Of a stretch of DNA of 21,029 nt, positions 16,477 to 21,029 are shown one piece after another. The notes beneath the pieces were generated by a model that worked only from the letters and a program-made list of their open reading frames with translations, was not told the DNA's origin and did no database searches. Source of the stretch: Chondrus crispus (lineage: Eukaryota; Rhodophyta; Florideophyceae; Gigartinales; Gigartinaceae); the NCBI RefSeq assembly GCF_000350225.1, contig NW_005179374.1, positions 5,935 to 26,963 on the forward strand, in the 5' to 3' direction. The stretch's first letter is position 1. Each line of letters starts with the position of its first letter. The translations under genes and the position numbers were made by a program.

Positions 16477-16597
16477 ACACGCGCACGAAGAACAATGGTA
16501 AAGCCTGACCAAATGGTTTAAACGAGTAGTTTATTCAAAGAGTGCAGTGCATCGACTCTGCTCGCGGGTAAGGCGATGCAGCTCTAGCGAAAACAGT

Positions 16598-17356
16598 TTA
16601 GATGATACCGATTTTAGATGCGACGTCAAGGGCATCGTGGTCGTTTGTAAGTCTGACGTATGCCTTCTTTTGTCCATCGGGGCGTACGAGGGTGTTGACC
16701 TTTGCGGCCTGAATGTCGTACATCTTGGCGATAGCGGCCTTGATCTTCGGCTTGTTGGCGCGGACATCGACGATGAAGACAATAGTGTTGTCGTCCTCAA
16801 TCATCTTCATGGCGCTCTCGGTAGTTAGCGGGTACTTGATGACCTGGTGATCATCGAGCTTGGGCTTCTTCGCAAGGGCCTTCCGCGGGTACTTCGGGTC
16901 GCGATCGAGCTTGAGGGTTTCTGGCCGGCGGAAATGGACGGAGGTTCTGGTCTTCTTGCCTTTGACGATTTTGATACCCGTCTTCGCGGCAAGCGCGGCC
17001 TTATCAGATTTAGACGCTTCTGCGCAAAGTCGAGGCCAAAGGTATTCAGATATTGTCGGAAAAATCGAAGGCGCAGATCGAGGGGAGATGAGAACGGCGT
17101 GTTGCGATGCATTGAGATTGGAGTGTTCGTTCAAACGCATATTCAAATAGATGAGCAAACGCATGTATCAAAAGGGCGACCATTTCGGATAGCGAGAAAC
17201 ATGCGGCAGATGGGGAAATTTGTCGATTCGATTCCAAAGGAGAGGCGCTGATGGTTAGCAACTGGGCTGCGAATAGGCGGCGATGTGCAACGGGAATTTG
17301 GGCGTGGCGAATGGATTGCTGTGAATGCAGATTGCACGACACGTACCCTTGACCAT
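16598..17356 (-). CDS. RPL23A: 60S ribosomal protein uL23 (L23a), two exons
   Basis: Encodes uL23 (L23a; yeast L25), which binds 25S/28S rRNA at the peptide exit tunnel and forms part of the docking site for SRP and other factors. Exon 1 is only 10 nt (17347-17356: ATG GTC AAG G). Exon 2 (16598-17019) carries the rest. The spliced protein is 143 aa, close to yeast L25 (142). Family motifs are clear: IRTS-like [69 protein letters not shown], and the invariant C-terminus [11 protein letters not shown]. Reading exon 2 upstream without splicing gives non-conserved sequence starting in the intron. Joining the 10-nt exon gives [13 protein letters not shown], a sensible basic start; the ATG has G at -3 and +4. 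The exon 1 assignment is inference from splice sites and phase. Confidence 0.93.
17020..17346 (-). other. uL23 intron (327 bp)
   Basis: Donor GTACGT at 17346-17341 and acceptor GCGCAG ending at 17020, read on the minus strand. It is the longest supported intron in the window. I looked for C/D-box snoRNA signatures in it and found none. Confidence 0.75.
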
Positions 17357-17899
17357 TTCTGTTCTCTGTCTGAAAAGGAGGTGTTAAGGGATGTGGAGTC
17401 TGCGATGAAATCGAAGATTGGATTCTGTTGCGTGTTGGCGTGAAGCGGGGCGCGGGGATGGAGCTACCGCGCGAGAGCGTGTCGCCGGCGACAACAGAGG
17501 CGAGAAACACTTGCCCTAAACGCTCTCCGATTGGATCAATCGATCGGGAATCATACCACAGCAGCAAATACATGTGAGCAACTTCTTTCAGCCTTTTTCA
17601 ATTTCAGTTTACTGTAATTCAATTTCAAGTGTTCGCCGTGCATTACAGTCAGACTAAAATGTGTGCTACACCAGTACAGCCGTGGGTGGACACGTCAACC
17701 TCTGAGGCGACGATACAGTATTACTCTTCATAGATTCCTTCACCGTAGACACATGATTCCCAGATTTATCACAAGTGTTACCCTTCGAAGGGTAGCTAAT
17801 CCCCAATCTCCGCGGGACCATGCCTATTATCGCAGAACAAATCGTTAGGCTTTAGGGCGAATCGTCAGGGGAGCGGCTGATGCGGCACAGCATGCAGCC
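17357..17899. promoter_or_regulatory. Divergent upstream region, uL23 / DUF202-like gene
   Basis: These 543 bp lie between divergent starts. At 17528-17542 is a perfect inverted repeat CGATTG-GAT-CAATCG that contains an ATTGG (a CCAAT box on the minus strand), about 175 bp upstream of the uL23 ATG. A short plus frame at 17663-17848 has no family features and is not called. Confidence 0.4.
17528..17542 (-). promoter_or_regulatory. CCAAT-containing palindrome upstream of uL23
   Basis: Six-bp arms CGATTG and CAATCG around a 3-bp centre; read on the minus strand it includes CCAAT. The position, about 175 bp before the start codon, would suit an NF-Y-type site. The function is inferred. Confidence 0.3.
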
Positions 17900-18337
17900 A
17901 TGGATGGGATCGAGCCCGTTAGCCTCTCGCAAGAGAACCACCACCCTATCGCCACAGAACAACCCACACAGGCGCAAGTGATGACCCCAATTATAGACGA
18001 GGAGAGCATTGACCCGCGGGACATACATGCCACTGACCGCACGTATGGTTCTGCAGTTCGCACGGTACTCGCAATGTTGGTGCTATCCGTGGCCATCGGT
18101 AGACAGTTCACAACGGCCACCACCGTTGTTTCCGCCGTCTTTATTGCCTTCGCACTTGCTCTACTTATCTTTTCTGGCATTCGGCACCACCTCAACCTGA
18201 ACAGCATCAGACGAGGCATAATCCGAGTCGATGGCATCACGCCGCTGTTCTTTTTCGTGCTCGGATTGGTGGCCAATATCGGTGCCCTCGTGTATACGGT
18301 TCAACGAGTGACAGAGGCAAACGACATCGCCAAGTAG
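17900..18337 (+). CDS. Small three-helix membrane protein, DUF202-like
   Basis: Encodes 145 aa. The first 45 residues are polar and probably cytosolic. DRTYGSAVRTVLAMLVLSVAIG (46-67) resembles the DUF202 opening (ER-T-x-L-x-W-x-RT-x-L-A-x-x-x-x-G) and starts the first helix. Further helices are predicted at about 74-94 and 113-134, separated by a basic loop (HHLNLNSIRRG). DUF202 domains occur as stand-alone proteins and at the C-terminus of the vacuolar transporter chaperone (VTC) polyphosphate proteins; no SPX or catalytic domain is present, so a VTC1-like role is only a possibility. The ATG has G at -3 and +4. A long antisense frame (17845-18276) is treated as its shadow, because the plus frame has the coherent helix pattern. 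The stop is 66 bp from the convergent PRMT5 stop. The gene is fairly sure; the family is tentative. Confidence 0.7.
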   Translation: MDGIEPVSLSQENHHPIATEQPTQAQVMTPIIDEESIDPRDIHATDRTYGSAVRTVLAMLVLSVAIGRQFTTATTVVSAVFIAFALALLIFSGIRHHLNLNSIRRGIIRVDGITPLFFFVLGLVANIGALVYTVQRVTEANDIAK

Positions 18338-18403
18338 AGCATCGCGCGGCCCATTGCAGTATTGCATAATTTTAATTTATATGCTCGTTCCAAAAGTCAG
18401 AGC
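18338..18403. other. 66-bp convergent gap with A/T-rich centre
   Basis: The space between the DUF202-like and PRMT5 stop codons. It contains ttttaatttatatg, which could serve polyadenylation of one or both transcripts. The two 3' untranslated regions very probably overlap. Confidence 0.4.
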
Positions 18404-20350
18404 TCATGAGCCTTTGCTCATTGCATGCGAACGTCCGTTGGGGTTGTGAATCACCGTCACTGACGGATCTGTCACGCACCATTCGTACCATACCTTTGAC
18501 GGCGACACGCATCGCCACATGTGCGCAGTAAGCGTCTGTCCACCCTTAACATAAACTGGGGAAGCTATTGGGAAGAAAATCGGGAACCACGAAAACATCC
18601 TGTCCGAAAACGTCTCAGGATTGATCGAAAGCTTAATCCCCTTGTAAAGGTCTGTCTCGAAAAAGCCTGCAAAGCCATGTACGATGTTCGTCTCTGACAC
18701 GCAAAATTCTAGCTTGGTATATCTGGAGTTGTCGATTACCACTGCTCTGTTTGGGTGCGTAAACGTAAACACAGGTTGTGGCGCGGCAACGAGCTTACCC
18801 CGATGGATCTTCACCACATATGAAGTTTCCATTTCTTTCATGCTATCACCATATGCCTTGACTTCATTGTGCAACTTGGTCGAAGACAGAGGGGCAAGAA
18901 AACTGGTGTAGCTGCAAGGAATAGAAACCCCGCCTTCCCTCAGCAAACTGTTTGCGCCATCGAGACACTCGGGTGAAAGCTCGTTGTCACCAAACGATCC
19001 CAACAACTCAGACACCAAAATGTCGGCTTTGACCTCGCTCTTCAAGGTGCGCATATCGCCCGGCACAACGGTGACATTTTCCCAGCCAGGCTCCCGCTGC
19101 ATGTTGCGTAACGTGACAATTGCGTTAGGATTCTTTTCGACGGCATACACCTTGACGCTGATGCCTGTCGACTCTGCAGCGTCCAAGCAGCGCTTGACGA
19201 GCGGCCCACGTCCCGCGCCGACAACCATAATGACGATTTCCTTGCCTTCTTTCCCCGTTTGCATATCAACTAAGCACATTCTTACGGCTTGCTCATAGGC
19301 CGAATATTTGACCGGATCCTTCTCAAAAGTCTCATACATCTGACTTCCCAAGTTGTCGGCGAGCGGTTGCAATGGGGCCTGCAAATAGTCATAGTACGGT
19401 GCCTCGTATGTCTCTGCTTCAGAACTATCGGGCATCTTGCCAAACAAATGTGCGAGATATTGGACAAAGGGCCTGTAACCATCGCCGCCTTTGACCTTGT
19501 GAGCTCTGCCCGTGAGGGCGAAGAAAGGGCGCATCTTGAACATGGTCTTAATAAAATCTTGGTGCTTCCTGGAGAGGACCGGGTATCCAACCTTATTGGT
19601 GACATACGACGAGGTCGACAGCAAAACCACGCGGACCGGCTCTGCGATCCAGCGCTCCAGCAACGGACGCAACGGCAAGTCAGGCGTGAGCTCCAGTGCG
19701 ACGCCGAGATTGGGGTGCTCCCCGCACATGGTGCGAATAACATTCCACACCTCCCACGGATCAGTCTCGTCCTCTGACGGGAGCTCGACGCTGGTCTCAT
19801 CCGCCGCAAACGACGACAACGGCACCCTGCCCGGCAAATCGACAACCGGCAAGCGGAGCCACAGCTGAAGAGTCGGGGCTGCGAGCAAAGCCGCGGACAG
19901 ACAGCGGGCCAGATTGGCCACGCCCGAGCGTCCGCCATTCGGGGGCGGGATGACGAGCGCGCGCAAGCTCATGTGCGCGGCGAAGGAAACCTCCTCCGCA
20001 AACGCGGCCTCGGACGCGGTGCGCAGGGCCGTGTGCGGCGAGTCCGGTCGGATCCACGGCGAGAGCTTGGCGACGACGCCGGCCATCCACTCGCCGGACG
20101 ACAGCTCGAGGTCGGAGCGCGTCAGCGGGTCCGTGCGGATGATGCGCGGCGGGAGGTCCGGTGATGCAGGGACGGCCGGCGGAGACGCGTGCACCGACAT
20201 GCGCTCGTAGCGCGGATGTGCCAGCGGCGCAAGCACGAAGTCGCAGCCTGACACCTCCGCTAGCTCGAGCGAGGCGCGCAGGCGAGGGACGGCGATTACA
20301 TCGAGGCCGATGTTCAGCTGGTGCCCCGTTTGTGGGTGCGTCACGACCAT
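18404..20350 (-). CDS. PRMT5: Protein arginine methyltransferase 5 (PRMT5)
   Basis: Encodes PRMT5 (648 aa; human 637), the type II enzyme that makes symmetric dimethylarginine on Sm proteins, histones and other targets, usually with the WD40 partner MEP50. The N-terminal TIM-barrel is recognisable (GLDV, GCDFVLAPLAHPRY, AKLSPWIRPDSP, NLARCL, NKVGYPVLSRKHQ). The catalytic half has YLQAPLQPLADNL, the PRMT5-specific phenylalanine F342 in YETFEKDP that favours symmetric dimethylation, SAM motif VGAGRGPL (377-384), YAVEKNPNA, the double-E loop SELLGSFGDNE with both glutamates (E448, E457), LSPECLDGA, FLAPLSS, and the C-terminal beta-barrel with HGFAGFFET, MFSWFPIFFPI, KVWYEW and IHNPNGRS. The open frame continues upstream to a TTG at 20467; the ATG at 20350 (A at -3, G at +4) is chosen as the first ATG and the position where homology starts. 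Confidence 0.96.
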   Translation of the reverse strand: MVVTHPQTGHQLNIGLDVIAVPRLRASLELAEVSGCDFVLAPLAHPRYERMSVHASPPAVPASPDLPPRIIRTDPLTRSDLELSSGEWMAGVVAKLSPWIRPDSPHTALRTASEAAFAEEVSFAAHMSLRALVIPPPNGGRSGVANLARCLSAALLAAPTLQLWLRLPVVDLPGRVPLSSFAADETSVELPSEDETDPWEVWNVIRTMCGEHPNLGVALELTPDLPLRPLLERWIAEPVRVVLLSTSSYVTNKVGYPVLSRKHQDFIKTMFKMRPFFALTGRAHKVKGGDGYRPFVQYLAHLFGKMPDSSEAETYEAPYYDYLQAPLQPLADNLGSQMYETFEKDPVKYSAYEQAVRMCLVDMQTGKEGKEIVIMVVGAGRGPLVKRCLDAAESTGISVKVYAVEKNPNAIVTLRNMQREPGWENVTVVPGDMRTLKSEVKADILVSELLGSFGDNELSPECLDGANSLLREGGVSIPCSYTSFLAPLSSTKLHNEVKAYGDSMKEMETSYVVKIHRGKLVAAPQPVFTFTHPNRAVVIDNSRYTKLEFCVSETNIVHGFAGFFETDLYKGIKLSINPETFSDRMFSWFPIFFPIASPVYVKGGQTLTAHMWRCVSPSKVWYEWCVTDPSVTVIHNPNGRSHAMSKGS

Positions 20351-20722
20351 GGTAGGGCGATAAGGGGGGGGGGGGAAGGGGGGTGGGATGGGGCGATGCG
20401 CGCGGGCGCTGGAGGCGTTGTGAGGGAGACGATGGGGGCAGAGATGGAGGGGAAAGTGAATGCACAAGGTGTGAGAGGTGGGGAACGTCGATCATACTTT
20501 TGCGAAAAGTGGTCGGATCAATGTCGGAAGGATCGGGATGGCGGTGCTGCATCCCGATCTGCTGCATTGTTGTCTGCACACAGGACACTGGAAAGGGCCA
20601 GTCACTTCGCACGCCTATTGGGGATACCCTACGCCTTCTACAGCACACTCCCTCTTCGGTACACACTCTCACCACCTACTCCAAACTCCCATTCCCCCCC
20701 GCCCTCTCTCCCACGCACCGCC
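20351..20722. promoter_or_regulatory. Divergent upstream region, PRMT5 / CUE-like gene
   Basis: These 372 bp lie between divergent start codons. Close to PRMT5, 20364-20383 is almost pure G (C in the sense of PRMT5). Close to the plus-strand gene there is a C/T-rich leader with a 7-C run near 20694-20700. No clear TATA box is seen. Confidence 0.4.
20364..20375 (-). repeat. Poly-C tract (sense of PRMT5), 12 nt
   Basis: Twelve G on the plus strand, reading as C in the PRMT5 leader 14-25 nt before its start codon; a second run of six follows after two A. Confidence 0.85.
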
Positions 20723-21029
20723 ATGAACCGCTCCTCCACGACGGCCTCGGACTCTGCCTCCGCCTCGGGCTCGGACTCGGAGTCGCTCCTGACCATGACG
20801 CCGACCGCCGCCCCCGCGCTCGCGCCGCGCGACGTGTCGGAGGACGCGGACCTCTTCGCCGCCTTCGACCGCTACATCGCCTCGCCGCCGGTGGAAGCCG
20901 CGCCGCCGCTCGCGGGCCTCGCCGCGCGCCATCCGGCGTGCGACAAGGACGTGCTGCGCGCCGTGCTGGCCTCGGTCAACGACGACGTGCCCGCGGCCGA
21001 GGCGCTTCTGCGCGACGCCCCGCGGGCCC
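20723..21029 (+). CDS. 5' end of a gene with a CUE-like segment (truncated by window)
   Basis: An open frame from ATG 20723 (G at -3) runs off the window end after 102 codons. The N-terminus is Ser/Thr/Ala-rich with an acidic patch (SGSDSESLL). Residues about 63-98 read LAGLAARHPACDKDVLRAVL followed by ASVNDDVPAAEALLRD. That resembles the three-helix CUE/UBA fold, with an -HP- in the first helix, a middle helix, and a final -A-LL-. CUE domains bind ubiquitin, but the usual MFP/LL signature is only partly met, so this is tentative. The sequence is about 70-75% GC by eye, like other gene 5' ends here. Confidence 0.6.
   Translation, partial: MNRSSTTASDSASASGSDSESLLTMTPTAAPALAPRDVSEDADLFAAFDRYIASPPVEAAPPLAGLAARHPACDKDVLRAVLASVNDDVPAAEALLRDAPRA

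Larger units (their letters stand above)
13154..16597. other. 3.4-kb region without a convincing gene
   Basis: This is by far the longest stretch here without a supported coding sequence. It is visibly A/T-richer than its surroundings. The part just right of 13153 must contain the promoter of the 449-aa gene, including a 14-bp tandem duplication (13267-13294). Between 13300 and 15150 I see only short frames with no family features. From 15238 to 16476 there are two candidate spliced coding sequences, on opposite strands and overlapping only at their margins, listed separately at low confidence. No tRNA, rRNA, snRNA, transposase, reverse transcriptase or terminal repeats were recognised. It may hold a fast-evolving intron-containing gene, a non-coding RNA, or simple intergenic DNA. 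Confidence 0.5.

Noticed and set aside
13154..16597. Mobile element or viral remnant filling the gene-poor region
   Set aside because: No transposase, integrase or reverse-transcriptase motifs, no long terminal or inverted repeats, and no target-site duplications were seen.
17020..17346. snoRNA hosted in the uL23 intron
   Set aside because: No C box (RTGATGA) paired with a D box (CTGA) on the sense strand of the intron.
17845..18276. 143-codon minus frame antisense to the DUF202-like gene
   Set aside because: The plus frame has a coherent three-helix pattern, a good start context and a natural stop. The minus frame looks like its shadow.
19797..20675. 292-codon minus-strand frame over the PRMT5 5' half
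   Set aside because: Same strand but another frame than PRMT5; Arg/Pro/Ala-rich, caused by the GC-rich 5' sequence. PRMT5 homology fixes the real frame.

Overview
This is a stretch of a compact nuclear genome from a photosynthetic eukaryote. It carries eukaryote-specific genes (eIF5, TRM13, a signal peptidase SPC1 subunit, ARL1, uL23/L23a, PRMT5), five GT-AG spliceosomal introns, and two proteins with organelle-type N-termini: a GET3/ArsA ATPase and a long P-class PPR protein. Nearly all start codons have a purine at -3 and G at +4. Intergenic gaps are mostly 70-700 bp, and coding sequence is very GC-rich at several gene 5' ends. My best guess is a unicellular red alga (Porphyridium-like). 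That is an inference from gene style and compactness; another alga with a compact genome is possible.

Layout, left to right: plastid-type GET3 (+, 73-1653); eIF5 (+, 2322-3578); TRM13 tRNA 2'-O-methyltransferase (-, 4053-5285); SPC1 signal peptidase subunit (+, one intron, 5680-6041), whose stop overlaps by 11 bp the 3' end of the TRM8/TrmB tRNA m7G methyltransferase (-, 6031-6831); ARL1 small GTPase (+, four exons, 7378-8292); a 14-repeat PPR protein (-, 8839-11181, with a 35-N assembly gap); an unrecognised 449-aa probable nuclear protein (-, 11804-13153); about 3.4 kb with no convincing gene (13154-16597), holding two mutually overlapping weak candidates; ribosomal protein uL23/L23a (-, one intron, 16598-17356); a small three-helix membrane protein resembling DUF202 (+, 17900-18337); PRMT5 arginine methyltransferase (-, 18404-20350); and the 5' end of a gene encoding a CUE-like helical segment (+, 20723 to the window end).

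The genes are unrelated housekeeping functions, not an operon, although translation and tRNA modification are well represented (eIF5, TRM13, TRM8, uL23), as is protein targeting (GET3, SPC1). Divergent pairs share 370-550 bp upstream regions (TRM13/SPC1, TRM8/ARL1, uL23/DUF202-like, PRMT5/CUE-like). Convergent pairs are close or overlapping (SPC1/TRM8, DUF202-like/PRMT5).

I found no mobile element, tRNA, rRNA, CRISPR array or defence-like system. The points most worth a second look are the SPC1/TRM8 overlap built on a 12-bp tandem repeat, the decodable PPR protein, the unknown 449-aa protein, the unexplained 3.4-kb region, and the intron structures (a 27-nt exon in ARL1 and a 10-nt first coding exon in uL23).
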